Below are positions 35,603 to 44,412 of a DNA stretch of 64,000 nt, one piece after another. A program made the position numbers and the translations under genes. Origin of the DNA: Variovorax sp. JS1663 (lineage in GTDB: Bacteria > Pseudomonadota > Gammaproteobacteria > Burkholderiales > Burkholderiaceae_C); assembly GCF_002157355.1 (NCBI RefSeq), contig NZ_LYMK01000025.1, forward strand, positions 1 through 64,000, in the 5' to 3' direction. The notes beneath the pieces are model-generated. The model was not told the origin of the DNA. It made no database searches and was given only the letters and a program-made list of their open reading frames with translations. Positions within the stretch are counted from its first letter, which is position 1. The number at the start of each line of letters is the position of its first letter.

Positions 35603-36280
35603 TCAGGCGGCCAGTGCGACCGAGATGTCGTGGGTGGGGACCTTGCGGTCGAAAACGAGGTTGGCTTCGACGTTCAGCAGGTGCTCGGTCATCAGTTGCA
35701 CCGCGCGGTCGGCGTCCTTGGCGGCCAGGGCCTTGACGATGTCGGCGTGCTCGTCGTTCGAGTGCTCCGCGGCGGTCGCGCTCTGGTACATCAGCGTGAT
35801 CAGCGCGCAGCGGGAGATGAGCTCGCCGAGGATCTGCGCCAGCACCTTGTTGCCCATGAGCTCCGCCATGCGGACGTGGAAGTCGCCCAGCAGCTCGGTG
35901 CGATCGGAAATGTCTTCGCCGGAAACGGCGGCCTTTTCCAGCGCCACATGCTCCTTCAGCGCCTTGATCTTGGCGGGCGTGACGGTGCGCACGAACTCGC
36001 GCGTCATCTCGGCCTCGAGCATGCGGCGCACCGCGAAGACCTGCTTGGCCTCGTCCACCGCCGGCGCCGCGACGAAGGCGCCGCGGGCGGGCTCCAGGCG
36101 GATCAGCTTGTTCTGCGAGAGCTGGAACAAGGCCTGGCGCACCAGCGTGCGCGACACGCCGAAGTGGTCGGCCAGCTTCTGCTCGGCCAGCTTGCTGCCG
36201 GGCTGGAGCCTGTGCTCGACGATGGCCTTGGTGAGCGCGTCCACGATGGCGCGGGTGGTGGTCGAATCCATGGTTTCCAT
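35603..36280 (-). CDS. GntR-family (FCD) regulator of purine catabolism
   Basis: 225 residues. Winged helix (EHRLQPGSKLAEQKLADHFGVSRTLVRQALFQLS) then FCD domain with metal/ligand-site pattern LLGDFHVRMAEL and a C-terminal LMTEHLLNVEANL. It lies divergent from uraH and at the head of the puuE operon, with TGTATACA 22 bases before its start, so it probably binds there and represses both units, and by extension the other TGTATACA sites. MDSTTTRAI (36271) is an alternative start. Paralogue of the regulator at 21246. Confidence 0.9.
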   Translation of the reverse strand: METMDSTTTRAIVDALTKAIVEHRLQPGSKLAEQKLADHFGVSRTLVRQALFQLSQNKLIRLEPARGAFVAAPAVDEAKQVFAVRRMLEAEMTREFVRTVTPAKIKALKEHVALEKAAVSGEDISDRTELLGDFHVRMAELMGNKVLAQILGELISRCALITLMYQSATAAEHSNDEHADIVKALAAKDADRAVQLMTEHLLNVEANLVFDRKVPTHDISVALAA

Positions 36281-36298
36281 GATAGACCCAAAGCCAAG

Positions 36299-36312
36299 AA
36301 GTGTATACACTT
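36299..36312. promoter_or_regulatory. GntR-type operator between gntR-puuE and uraH
   Basis: Perfect 14-bp palindrome AAGTGTATACACTT in the 74-base gap between divergent genes. The same 14 bases occur at 38266-38279 upstream of puuD, and both are followed on the plus strand by a nearby GTCCAC. Placement allows control of both directions. Confidence 0.75.
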
Positions 36313-36354
36313 TTGTCCACCGGAATTTCCCCAATGCCTTGAAGGAGCATCACC

Positions 36355-36717
36355 ATGGGCTTGAGCACCCACGTCCTGGACACCATGCACGGCGGCCCCG
36401 CGGCCGGCATGGACGTCGCGCTTTACACCACCGACGGCCCCGGCGAGGACGCCCGCGCCACGCTGGTGAAGCGCTTCAACCTCAATTCGGATGGCCGCAG
36501 CGACGGCCCGCTCTATGGCGACGGCGCGCTGAAGGCCGGCACCTACCGGCTGGTGTTCGACGTCGCGGGCTATTTCAAGTCACGCGGCGTGAAGCTGCCG
36601 GAACCGAATTTCCTCAACCGCGTCGCGCTGGATTTCGGCGTGGCGAACCCCGACCAGCACTACCACGTGCCGCTGCTCGTCAGCCCGTGGAGCTACTCGA
36701 CCTACCGCGGGTCCTGA
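36355..36717 (+). CDS. uraH: 5-hydroxyisourate hydrolase
   Basis: 120 residues, transthyretin-like fold. Converts 5-hydroxyisourate, the product of PuuD, to OHCU. The N-terminal LSTHVLDTMHG with active-site His, the RFNLNSDGRSDGP segment with active-site Arg, and the C-terminal YRGS signature are all present. Its ATG follows AAGGAGCATCACC. The 3' end overlaps the convergent lipoprotein gene by 16 bases. Confidence 0.95.
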   Translation: MGLSTHVLDTMHGGPAAGMDVALYTTDGPGEDARATLVKRFNLNSDGRSDGPLYGDGALKAGTYRLVFDVAGYFKSRGVKLPEPNFLNRVALDFGVANPDQHYHVPLLVSPWSYSTYRGS

Positions 36718-37235
36718 AACTGAGAGAGCTGTCCCTCGCTGAGCGTATCGAGCTGGAAATGCCCGCCCTTGTCCCACAGCCAGGTGTCGGTCCAGGTCAG
36801 CTTGCCGATGCGGCTGGCGGCCGGGTAGGGCGCTGCGGAAAGCACCGTGCGCTCGATCTCGGCGATCACCTCGGGCGCATGCTGGGGTGCGCGCATCCAG
36901 TGCATCGAGGTCACGCGGCCATTGGCGTCGAGGTTGACCTGCAGCGTGCCGATCGCATAGAGCAGCGGTGGCAGCTTGCCGGCGTAGATGCGCTGCGCGT
37001 TGCGTGCATAGATGTGGCGCGCGGCGTCCTGCCTGTACTCGCGGGGGGTGCCGGCAGCCGAGGGCCGCGGGATGGCGTTGGAGCCTGGTTCGACCTTGGC
37101 CTCGCTCAACTGGCCGGGCACGGAGCCCTTCTGTCCGGCCGGGCCGAGGCCGCCACAGCCGACGAGACCGAGGGCCGTGGTCAGGACGGCCGCGAAGGCG
37201 CGGCGCAGTGGCGTGGTGGGCAGCGTGAATGTCAT
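36702..37235 (-). CDS. TonB C-terminal-like lipoprotein
   Basis: 177 residues with a signal peptide and lipobox (LGLVGCGG, Cys near 27). The C-terminal half resembles the TonB-C/energy-transducer fold (GTLQVNLDANGRVTSMHWMRAPQHAPEVIAEIERTVLSAAPYPA), here without a membrane-anchoring TonB N-terminus. Such proteins are usually periplasmic. Role unknown. It is convergent with and overlaps uraH by 16 bases, and lies divergent from xdhC. Confidence 0.75.
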   Translation of the reverse strand: MTFTLPTTPLRRAFAAVLTTALGLVGCGGLGPAGQKGSVPGQLSEAKVEPGSNAIPRPSAAGTPREYRQDAARHIYARNAQRIYAGKLPPLLYAIGTLQVNLDANGRVTSMHWMRAPQHAPEVIAEIERTVLSAAPYPAASRIGKLTWTDTWLWDKGGHFQLDTLSEGQLSQFQDPR

Positions 37236-37288
37236 GCAGGGATTTATACCGTGCGCGCATGGCCCTTCCGCAACCGGAGGTATCGCAG

Positions 37289-38092
37289 ATGAATGGTCTG
37301 GTCGACGACCTGCTCGCGCACCTCGCGCGCGGCGAAGAAGGCGTGCTGGTGAGAGTCGAAAACACACAGGGTTCGGCACCGCGCGAAGCCGGCACCTGGA
37401 TGGCGGTGTGGGCCGATGGCCTGACGGCCACCATCGGCGGCGGCCAGCTCGAGTTCCAGGCGATCGGCGAGGCGCGAGACTTCCTGGCCGGCCGCACGGA
37501 CGTCCAGGGCGTGCGGCGTTACCCGCTCGGCCCGAGCCTGGGCCAGTGCTGCGGCGGCGTGGTCTTCCTCTCGTACCGGCGCATCGGGCCGGCGGACGTC
37601 AAGGCGCTGCAGGCGGAGCTTCTGGCGCACCTGGAACCGGTGGCCCTTTTCGGCGGCGGCCACGTGGGCGCGGCGCTGGCACGCCTGCTCTCCACGCTGC
37701 CCTTCAAGGTGCGCTGGATCGACAGCCGCGACGGCGTGTTCCCCGACGCCTTGCCGGCGCAGATCGAGACCGAGCATTCCGACCCGGTGCAGGACGCGGT
37801 CGCCCAGGTCGCCCCCGGCTCGCGCGTACTGATCATGAGCTTCAGCCATGCCGAGGACCTGGACATCGTGATCGCCTGCCTCAAGCGGCTGCGCGCGCGG
37901 GGCGACCTGCCCTACGTGGGCCTGATCGGCAGCAAGACCAAGTGGGCCACCTTCCGCCACCGGCTGGAAGCGCGCGGCTTCACGGCCGAGGAGCTGGCGC
38001 GCATCACCTGCCCGATCGGCGTGCCCGGCATCACCGGCAAGGAGCCGGAGGTGATCGCCGTGGCGGTAGCGGCACAACTGTTGATGCAATGA
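37289..38092 (+). CDS. xdhC: Xanthine dehydrogenase accessory protein XdhC
   Basis: 267 residues. Binds molybdenum cofactor and sulfurates it before insertion into xanthine dehydrogenase. Family signs: ENTQGSAPREAGTWM near 24, TATIGGGQLE near 47, and a Rossmann part from ALFGGGHVGAALARLL near 124 to LIGSKTKWATF near 210. Start at MNGLVDD, preceded by GGAGG eight bases upstream; an ATG ten codons earlier lacks one. The dehydrogenase subunits XdhA/XdhB are not in this window, so they must lie elsewhere. Confidence 0.92.
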   Translation: MNGLVDDLLAHLARGEEGVLVRVENTQGSAPREAGTWMAVWADGLTATIGGGQLEFQAIGEARDFLAGRTDVQGVRRYPLGPSLGQCCGGVVFLSYRRIGPADVKALQAELLAHLEPVALFGGGHVGAALARLLSTLPFKVRWIDSRDGVFPDALPAQIETEHSDPVQDAVAQVAPGSRVLIMSFSHAEDLDIVIACLKRLRARGDLPYVGLIGSKTKWATFRHRLEARGFTAEELARITCPIGVPGITGKEPEVIAVAVAAQLLMQ

Positions 38093-38093
38093 C

Positions 38094-38215
38094 GCTCTCC
38101 CCCAGGCTCCCCCACTTCGTGTGGTTCGCCAACCCCCTCACCGGGGGCAACACCGGCGGCCCGGCAAAGCCGGTTCCGCGGTGTTCCTGGACCGGAGCTT
38201 GCTTGTGGCGGTCGA
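38094..38215 (+). repeat. Structured intergenic repeat element
   Basis: A GC-rich element starts one base after the xdhC stop. Its first 36 bases reappear at 52611-52646 with two differences. The longer copy continues with paired arms (CCCC..GGGG around 38131-38148, CCGGCaaaGCCGG around 38160-38173, AACACCG and CGGTGTT near 38149-38184). Similar elements are common in Comamonadaceae intergenic regions as I remember. It may serve as a terminator or mRNA-stabilising structure for xdhC. Confidence 0.65.
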
Positions 38216-38265
38216 GGGTTTTCCTGCATGCCATGCGCGAAAAAATTGCTCGAACTCAAGGCAAA

Positions 38266-38279
38266 AAGTGTATACACTT
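38266..38279. promoter_or_regulatory. GntR-type operator upstream of puuD
   Basis: AAGTGTATACACTT, identical over 14 bases to the site at 36299-36312, about 105 bases before the puuD start. It should place puuD under the same GntR repressor as uraH and the puuE operon. Confidence 0.75.
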
Positions 38280-38384
38280 CAGTCCACAAGCCGCAGCGGA
38301 GCGAGGCACCCACAGCCTGCGTTCGCGGCCATTTCCCTGCTTACAGCGCCCGCGGTGGTGAGCAGTCCAAACCAGGGTTAGCAC

Positions 38385-39593
38385 ATGGAAAGCTACTACC
38401 TCGACTGGGCCAATCTGCTGCTGCGCTGGGTCCACGTCATCACCGCCATCGCATGGATCGGCGCCTCCTTCTACTTCGTGATGCTGGACAACAGCCTCGA
38501 GAAGCCGCAGGACCCCGAATCGCTGGACAAGGGCGTCGGCGGCGAGCAGTGGGCGGTGCACGGCGGCGGCTTCTACAACATGCAGAAGTACACGCTGGCG
38601 CCCAAGAAGATCCCGGACCACCTGCACTGGTCCTTCTGGGAAAGCTACTCCACCTGGATCAGCGGCTTTGCGCTGTTCACGATGTCCTACCTGTGGAACG
38701 CGAGCACCTACCTGATCGACAAGTCGAAGATGGACTGGCAGCCGGGCGCCGCGATCGGCGTGGCGCTGGCCTTCTTCGTCGTGTTCTGGATGGTGTACGA
38801 CGGCATCTGCCAGATCTTCGGCCGCCGCAAGAACGGCGACACCATCGTCGGCGTGCTGGTGGCGGTCTTCATCGCCTTCGCCACCTGGCTGGCCTGCCAG
38901 TGGTTCGCCGGCCGCGCCGCCTTCCTGCTGGTGGGCGCGATGATGGCCACGACGATGAGCGCGAACGTGTTCTTCTGGATCATCCCGGGCCAGCGCAAGA
39001 GCGTGAAGGCGCTGCGCGAGGGCAAGCCGGTCGACCCGATCCACGGCCAGCGCGGCAAGCAGCGCAGCGTGCACAACACCTACTTCACGCTGCCGGTGCT
39101 GTTCGCGATGCTGAGCAACCACTACAGCTTCACCTACACGCACAAGTACAACTGGCTCGTGCTGCTCTTGATCATGCTCGGCGGCGCGGCGATCCGGCAG
39201 TTCTTCGTGGTGCGGCACCGCTTCAAGCTGGGCAACGCCGGCAATCCGCTGCCGTACGCCATGGTCGGCGTGGTGGTGCTGGGCCTGTCGATCATCTGGA
39301 TGCGCCCCGAGCCGGCCGCCGCGCCGGTGGCCAGCGCCGCCGCTGCGCAGAAGGTGGCCTTCGGCGACGTGAAGAAGGTGCTGGAGCAGCGCTGCTACAT
39401 GTGCCACGGCGCCCAGGTGCAGATGAAGAACGTGCGGCTGGACACCCCTGACCAGGTCGCCGCCCATGCCCAGGCCGTCTACCAGCAGGCGGTGGTGACG
39501 AAGATCATGCCGATGAACAACTCGACCGGCATGACGGATGCCGAGCGGACATTGCTCTCGAAGTGGTTCCAAGAGGGCGCCAAGACGAACTAG
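38385..39593 (+). CDS. puuD: PuuD membrane urate oxidase with cytochrome c domain
   Basis: 402 residues. Oxidises urate to 5-hydroxyisourate at the inner membrane without O2 reduction to H2O2. About eight membrane helices in residues 1-305 (LRWVHVITAIAWIGASFYFVMLDNSL near 13, SMTMSANVFFWIIPGQRK-type segment near 190), then a C-terminal cytochrome c domain with the heme site CYMCH at 337-341 and a likely axial Met in KIMPMNN. This PuuD type replaces cofactor-less uricase. The TGTATACA operator lies upstream. A soluble uricase or HpxO-type monooxygenase gene is absent here. Confidence 0.93.
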   Translation: MESYYLDWANLLLRWVHVITAIAWIGASFYFVMLDNSLEKPQDPESLDKGVGGEQWAVHGGGFYNMQKYTLAPKKIPDHLHWSFWESYSTWISGFALFTMSYLWNASTYLIDKSKMDWQPGAAIGVALAFFVVFWMVYDGICQIFGRRKNGDTIVGVLVAVFIAFATWLACQWFAGRAAFLLVGAMMATTMSANVFFWIIPGQRKSVKALREGKPVDPIHGQRGKQRSVHNTYFTLPVLFAMLSNHYSFTYTHKYNWLVLLLIMLGGAAIRQFFVVRHRFKLGNAGNPLPYAMVGVVVLGLSIIWMRPEPAAAPVASAAAAQKVAFGDVKKVLEQRCYMCHGAQVQMKNVRLDTPDQVAAHAQAVYQQAVVTKIMPMNNSTGMTDAERTLLSKWFQEGAKTN

Positions 39594-39648
39594 CAAGGCC
39601 CGGCGCCACGCGGCGCGTGGACAATCGGGCCCCGGAGACTGAAAGCAC

Positions 39649-41004
39649 ATGAACGCATCCAAGGTCCTGCCCGATCCGCGCACCGCACCGCGCGATTTCC
39701 TCCGATATCTCTACGGCGTCGCGGTCGAGCGCGCGCTGCCGCTGGCCAGCATGGGGCCGCACCTGCCGAAGCCGCCCAAGGGCCGCACGCTGGTGCTCGG
39801 CGCTGGCAAGGCCGGCGGCTCGATGGCGCAGGCGCTCGAGGCCCTGTGGCCGGCCGACGCGCCGCTGTCGGGCCTGGTGGTCACGCGCTACGACCACATC
39901 CCGCCGCGCCCGGAAGGCCTGGCGAAGCGCATCGAGATCGTGGAAGCAGCGCATCCGGTGCCGGACGAGGCGGGCCTGAAGGCCGCCGAGCGCATCCTCG
40001 CGCTCACGCAGGGCCTGACGGCGGACGACCTGGTCCTGTGCCTGATCTCCGGCGGCGGCTCGGCGCTGCTGACGCTGCCGGCCGAAGGGCTGACGCTGGC
40101 CGACAAGCAGCGCATCAACAAGCAATTGCTCGAATCGGGCGCGCACATCGGCGAGATGAACTGCGTGCGCAAGCACCTCTCGCGCATCAAGGGCGGCCGG
40201 CTCGCGGCCGCCTGCGGGCCGGCGAAGGTGGTGACGCTCACCATCAGCGACGTGCCGGGCGACGACCCGGCCGTGATCGCCAGCGGCCCCACCGTGCCCG
40301 ATGCCACCACCTGCGCCGACGCGCTGGCGATCCTCGACCGCTACGGGATCGAGGTGCCGGCGCCCGTGCGCGCCGGCCTGGAGAGCGGGGCGCTGGAAAC
40401 ACCCAAGCCCGATGACGCGGTGTTCAAGGGCCACGAGGTGCATCTGATCGCCACCCCGCAGCAGTCGCTCGAGGCCGCGGCCGCGGCGGCGCGCGCGGCG
40501 GGCATCGAGGCCCACGTCCTCAGCGACGAGATGGAGGGCGAGTCGCGCGAAGTGGGCAAGGTCCACGGCGCGCTGGCACGTGCCGTCGCGCTGCGCGATG
40601 CGCCCTTCGCGAAGCCCTGCGTGATTCTTTCGGGCGGCGAGACCACCGTCACCATCCGCCCCCGGCAGCCTGGCCAGGCCAAGGGGCGGGGCGGGCGCGC
40701 GGGCGAGTTCTGCCTGGGCCTGGCGGGTGCGCTGGCCGGGCAGCCCAAGGTGTGGGCACTGGCCGCCGACACGGACGGCATCGACGGCGTCGAGGACAAC
40801 GCAGGCGCCTTCGTCACGCCCGACACCCTGAAGCGCGCGGAGGCGGCAGGGCGCAAGCTGGCCGACCACCTGGACCGCAACGACGCCTACGGCTACTTCG
40901 ACGCCATCGGCGACCTGTGCGTGACGGGGCCGACACACACCAACGTCAACGACTTCCGCGCGCTGCTGGTGCTCTCTGGTCTTTGTCCAGAAGACAGTCG
41001 ATAA
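39649..41004 (+). CDS. Glycerate 2-kinase (MOFRL family)
   Basis: 451 residues. Phosphorylates D-glycerate to 2-phosphoglycerate, which recovers carbon from glyoxylate released late in purine catabolism. Family signs: LVLGAGKAGGSMAQAL near 45, LCLISGGGSALL near 130, ISDVPGDDPAVIASGPT near 200, SGGETTVTI near 325, and ADTDGIDG near 370. The last residues, after NVNDFRALLVL, look foreign and end in a stop inside the oppositely oriented LysR gene. Native proteins end near here, so only the last few residues were probably replaced when the foreign segment inserted. Confidence 0.9.
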   Translation: MNASKVLPDPRTAPRDFLRYLYGVAVERALPLASMGPHLPKPPKGRTLVLGAGKAGGSMAQALEALWPADAPLSGLVVTRYDHIPPRPEGLAKRIEIVEAAHPVPDEAGLKAAERILALTQGLTADDLVLCLISGGGSALLTLPAEGLTLADKQRINKQLLESGAHIGEMNCVRKHLSRIKGGRLAAACGPAKVVTLTISDVPGDDPAVIASGPTVPDATTCADALAILDRYGIEVPAPVRAGLESGALETPKPDDAVFKGHEVHLIATPQQSLEAAAAAARAAGIEAHVLSDEMEGESREVGKVHGALARAVALRDAPFAKPCVILSGGETTVTIRPRQPGQAKGRGGRAGEFCLGLAGALAGQPKVWALAADTDGIDGVEDNAGAFVTPDTLKRAEAAGRKLADHLDRNDAYGYFDAIGDLCVTGPTHTNVNDFRALLVLSGLCPEDSR

Positions 41005-41872
41005 ACGCACCGAGGACGGCTGGTCGATGCTGCCTGTTTGGGTAATAGAGAAACAACCCGGGGCGCGAAATCGACCAGTCCGCCAGAACTTGGACCAACC
41101 GGCCCTGTGCCAGAAGCTCACCCACGCCATCTCGCTCGAAGTGATAGGCAATGCCTAGCCCGTTTAGCGCTGCAGCAACGCCAATGTCTGCGTGATTGGT
41201 GACGACGGGGCCGTCCACCGTTACTTCAAGTCGTTGCCCCCTTTTTTCGAATTCCCAGCGATAGTGCCTGCCGTCCATCTGGAGACGCCAGTTGATGCAT
41301 GCGTGGTTGTGCAAATCGGCGGGTGTCTTGGGTATGCCTCGACCAGCGAGGTAGTCGGGAGACGCCACGGCAACCATGTTCAGGTCTGGCGTGAGGCGCA
41401 CGGCGATCATGTCCTTCTCAAGCTGGCCACCCACGCGGATGCCCGCGTCAAATCGGCCGACGACGATATCGGCCAGCGCGTCATCGACCACGATGTCGAG
41501 CACCACGTCAGGATATGCCTGATGGAAGCGTGAAAGCCTGGGCGCAATGACGGTTCTCGCTGCGATCCCCAACGTGTTGATTCGAAGCGTGCCCGTGGTG
41601 TGTCCCGCGGCTTCACTGGCTTCAGCGACTGCAACAGCCATCTCTCGAAACAGCGGGGCTATGCGCCCATAGAGCAGCTCGCCACTCGCCGATGGCGCGA
41701 CGCTTCGTGTCGTGCGATTCAGAAGGCGTGTGCCGATCCGTCCTTCAAGCTGTCGAATAGTCTGGCTGAGCGCAGAGGGCGACAGGCCCAGATGCTCTGC
41801 CGCCCGGGCAAAGCTCTTGCGTTCCACCACCGCGGCGAAGGCCTTCAGTTCAGCGAATTCGGACCCGCGCAT
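40946..41872 (-). CDS. LysR-family regulator (foreign segment)
   Basis: 308 residues, AaeR/YafC-like group: winged helix ELKAFAAVVERKSFARAAEHLGLSPSALSQTIRQLE at the N-terminus and a full ligand domain. Codon use is less GC-rich in third position than neighbours. Its last residues (RAPAARGSR) are read from DNA antisense to the glycerate kinase, so its own 3' end was probably lost and replaced at the junction. It is divergent from the SnoaL-like/SDR pair and probably controlled it. Confidence 0.85.
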   Translation of the reverse strand: MRGSEFAELKAFAAVVERKSFARAAEHLGLSPSALSQTIRQLEGRIGTRLLNRTTRSVAPSASGELLYGRIAPLFREMAVAVAEASEAAGHTTGTLRINTLGIAARTVIAPRLSRFHQAYPDVVLDIVVDDALADIVVGRFDAGIRVGGQLEKDMIAVRLTPDLNMVAVASPDYLAGRGIPKTPADLHNHACINWRLQMDGRHYRWEFEKRGQRLEVTVDGPVVTNHADIGVAAALNGLGIAYHFERDGVGELLAQGRLVQVLADWSISRPGLFLYYPNRQHRPAVLGAFIDCLLDKDQRAPAARGSR

Positions 41873-41974
41873 TATGTATTCCGTTCTACACAGCCCGTTT
41901 AGATTCTAGAGTATTCCCTACATTGATCCCGGCGCGCATCCTAAGGCCATCATCAACCACATGGAGCCATCGAC

Positions 41975-42301
41975 ATGGACGCCTTGACCCTTCCCGAGCC
42001 AATTGCCGCGTATTTCGCGGCTGAGAACAACCCTGAGGCATTGGCGCATTGCTTCACGGCGCAAGCCGTCTTGAAGGACGACGGCCACACCTACACGGGC
42101 ATCGCCGCCATCAAGGCGTTCATGGCTGCTGCATCGGCCAAATACAGCGCAACCATCGTGCCTTTCGCGCTGGAGCGGGAGGACGGCTTCCATGCCGTCC
42201 GCGCACAGGTGACGGGCAGCTTTCCTGGCAGCCCGATCGATCTGTCTTGTCGCTTTGGACTCGAACGCGGTCTGATTGCATCGCTGGAGATCACTGCATG
42301 A
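41975..42301 (+). CDS. SnoaL-like (NTF2 fold) protein
   Basis: 108 residues of the nuclear-transport-factor-2/SnoaL-like fold: [44 protein letters not shown] covers the first helices and strand, with AVLKDDG typical. Such small proteins can be isomerases, cyclases or hydrolases, or ligand binders. The stop overlaps the SDR start by four bases, a coupling common in catabolic cassettes. Function unknown. Confidence 0.85.
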   Translation: MDALTLPEPIAAYFAAENNPEALAHCFTAQAVLKDDGHTYTGIAAIKAFMAAASAKYSATIVPFALEREDGFHAVRAQVTGSFPGSPIDLSCRFGLERGLIASLEITA

Positions 42302-43080
42302 GCTTCGATCTCCAACTGAATGGGCAGCGTGCCCTGGTCACGGGCGGCACAAAGGGCTTGGGCGCTGCTCTCGTCACGAGCCTCCAGGATGCCGGAGTAC
42401 AGGTGATGACGACTGCACGCTCTGCTCCCGAGAAGCCTCTCGAGGGTGTGGCGTATGTCCAGACCGACTTGACGACCGCGGAAGGCGTAGCGCAGCTTGC
42501 GCGTGCGGTAACCGAGCGCTGGGGCGGCGTGGACATCTTGATCAATTCCCTCGGAGGCTCGAGCGCACCGGCAGGTGGTTTTGCGGCCCTCAATGACGAG
42601 GTGTGGTTCTACGAACTGAACCTGAACTTCATGTCTGCAGTTCGACTCGACCGTGCACTGCTCCCCGCAATGCTGGCAAAGGGCGCAGGCGTCGTCCTGC
42701 ATGTGACCTCGATCCAGCGTGTGCTTCCGCTTCCCGAGTCGACTACCGCCTACGCCGCGGCGAAGGGTGCGCTCTCGACGTACAGCAAATCCTTGTCGAA
42801 GGAAGTCACGCCGAAAGGAGTTCGCGTTCTGCGAGTCTCGCCAGGCTGGATCGAGACTGAAGCTTCGGTTGCATTCGCCGAGCGAATGGCCGCCCAGGCA
42901 GGCACAGACTACGAGGGTGGCAAGAAGATTGTCATGGACTGGCTCGGCGGAATTCCGGTCGGTCGGCCCGCCAAGCCGCAGGAGGTCGCAGACCTGATTG
43001 CCTTCCTTGTCTCTCCGCGAGCGGCGTCGGTGTCAGGCACCGAACACGTGATCGATGGCGGGACGGTTCCCACGGTTTAA
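42298..43080 (+). CDS. Short-chain dehydrogenase/reductase
   Basis: 260 residues, classical SDR: NAD(P) site TGGTKGLG near 16, NSLGG near 90 in the NNAG position, catalytic Ser in HVTSIQR near 139, and the YxxxK as YAAAKGAL near 155; PGWIETEA follows. Oxidises or reduces an alcohol/ketone substrate not identifiable here. Coupled to the SnoaL-like gene by an ATGA overlap. Part of the acquired segment with a divergent LysR regulator. Confidence 0.9.
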   Translation: MSFDLQLNGQRALVTGGTKGLGAALVTSLQDAGVQVMTTARSAPEKPLEGVAYVQTDLTTAEGVAQLARAVTERWGGVDILINSLGGSSAPAGGFAALNDEVWFYELNLNFMSAVRLDRALLPAMLAKGAGVVLHVTSIQRVLPLPESTTAYAAAKGALSTYSKSLSKEVTPKGVRVLRVSPGWIETEASVAFAERMAAQAGTDYEGGKKIVMDWLGGIPVGRPAKPQEVADLIAFLVSPRAASVSGTEHVIDGGTVPTV

Positions 43081-43384
43081 GAATCTTCGCCCTCACCCGC
43101 TTGAACCGCTCAATGTCGACGGTCGCGTGCGGGAACCCTTCGGTCAGGGGCCAGGAGTTGCACTGGCCGTGATGTGCCCGAGATGTTCATCGCCGGAAGA
43201 CCCCGACAGCGCAACCTGGGCGACACATGTTTATTGCGTGGATAGGGATCCTGAAGAAATTAATGGCCGCTTTGATGGCCGAACGACGGCGAGAGGTGCA
43301 ACGGGTTCGATTTTTTTGCAACCCTATGAAGCGGCTATTTCCATACGATTTCGATCACTCTCTTCAACTTCACAGGACTCTTCA
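43081..43384. other. Non-coding region before the hydrolase gene
   Basis: About 300 bases without a recognised gene; AT-rich pieces near 43225-43330, including a run of seven Ts at 43312-43318 downstream of a GC-rich stretch. It may hold the end of the SDR transcript and the hydrolase promoter, but I see no convincing terminator or promoter. Confidence 0.45.
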
Positions 43385-44194
43385 ATGAACACCGGAATTC
43401 GCAAGTTCATCGTCGCCGCGGCTGCAACTGCCAGCATCATCGGCCCGATTGGTGGCGCGCATGCCCAGCCGATACAGGCCAAGAACGTCGTGCTGGTGCA
43501 CGGTGCCTTCGCCGATGGCTCGGGGTGGCGCAGTGTCTACAACGAACTGACGGGCCGAGGCTATCGGGTGACCATCGTGCAAAACCCGCTGACATCTCTC
43601 GCCGACGATGTCATGGCAACCAAGCGCGCGATCGCCCGCCAGGACGGTCCCACGGTCCTGGTCGGCCACTCATGGGGCGGTACCGTGATCACCGAGGCTG
43701 GCGTCGATCCGAAGGTCGTCGGTCTCGTCTATGTCTCCGCCCTATCACCCGACGCCGGCGAGACCACCGCCGAGCAGTACGCCGGTTTCTCGGCCCCCGA
43801 GTTCGTCATCGACACGCACGCTGACGGTTTCGGCTTCGTCAACAGGGACAAGTTCAAGATCGGGTTCGCCGGCGATGCCAGCGATGCAGACGCCGCGTTC
43901 TTGAGGGACTCACAGGTGCCTATCAACATGTCGGTGTTTGCCACCAAGCTCAATCACGCCGCTTGGCGGACCAAGCCGAGTTGGTCGGTCATTGCAACCG
44001 ACGACAAGGCCTTCGATGTCCGGATGCTGCACAAGATGGCGAAGCGCATCGGCGCGACGGTCACCGAGGTCAAAGCCAGTCACGCCGTCTTCATGACACA
44101 GCCCAAGGCCGTTGCAGACGTGATCGATCGCGCGGCGCGGGAAGCCGAGCCCGCAGGGTCGAAAGCGGCGAATCGCGGCGCAAAGTCACAGTAG
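43385..44194 (+). CDS. Exported alpha/beta hydrolase
   Basis: 269 residues with a signal peptide (GPIGGAHAQP, cleavage near 27). Alpha/beta-hydrolase signs: VVLVHGAFADGSGWR near 37 with the oxyanion region, nucleophile elbow GHSWGG near 95, catalytic Asp in IATDDKAF near 200, and His in KASHAVFM near 225. The group is often annotated as pimeloyl-ACP esterase-like, but substrate is unknown. A run of C-terminal charged residues follows. Part of the acquired segment. Confidence 0.88.
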   Translation: MNTGIRKFIVAAAATASIIGPIGGAHAQPIQAKNVVLVHGAFADGSGWRSVYNELTGRGYRVTIVQNPLTSLADDVMATKRAIARQDGPTVLVGHSWGGTVITEAGVDPKVVGLVYVSALSPDAGETTAEQYAGFSAPEFVIDTHADGFGFVNRDKFKIGFAGDASDADAAFLRDSQVPINMSVFATKLNHAAWRTKPSWSVIATDDKAFDVRMLHKMAKRIGATVTEVKASHAVFMTQPKAVADVIDRAAREAEPAGSKAANRGAKSQ

Positions 44195-44412
44195 TCGCTG
44201 ACTGGCGGCTGTAGGCTCAGCATTGGCCATCGAGGCCGGACCATTGGACCATTTCAAAAGGCCGTCCAATGCTGGGCAGAGTTCCTGGCCCCACGCCGTC
44301 ATACCGGTTCTGGCCTTGCCGGCTCGTGGCATGCGCAATCAGACTCTCAAACTTCCGACCGTGATGCGAGAGTTTCCAGGCGATGCGCTTTGCGCAGCGT
44401 CATTGGGGAAGG

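Noticed and set aside
37289-41004. Soluble uricase or complete XDH genes
   Set aside because: None present; only XdhC and the PuuD type urate oxidase are found.
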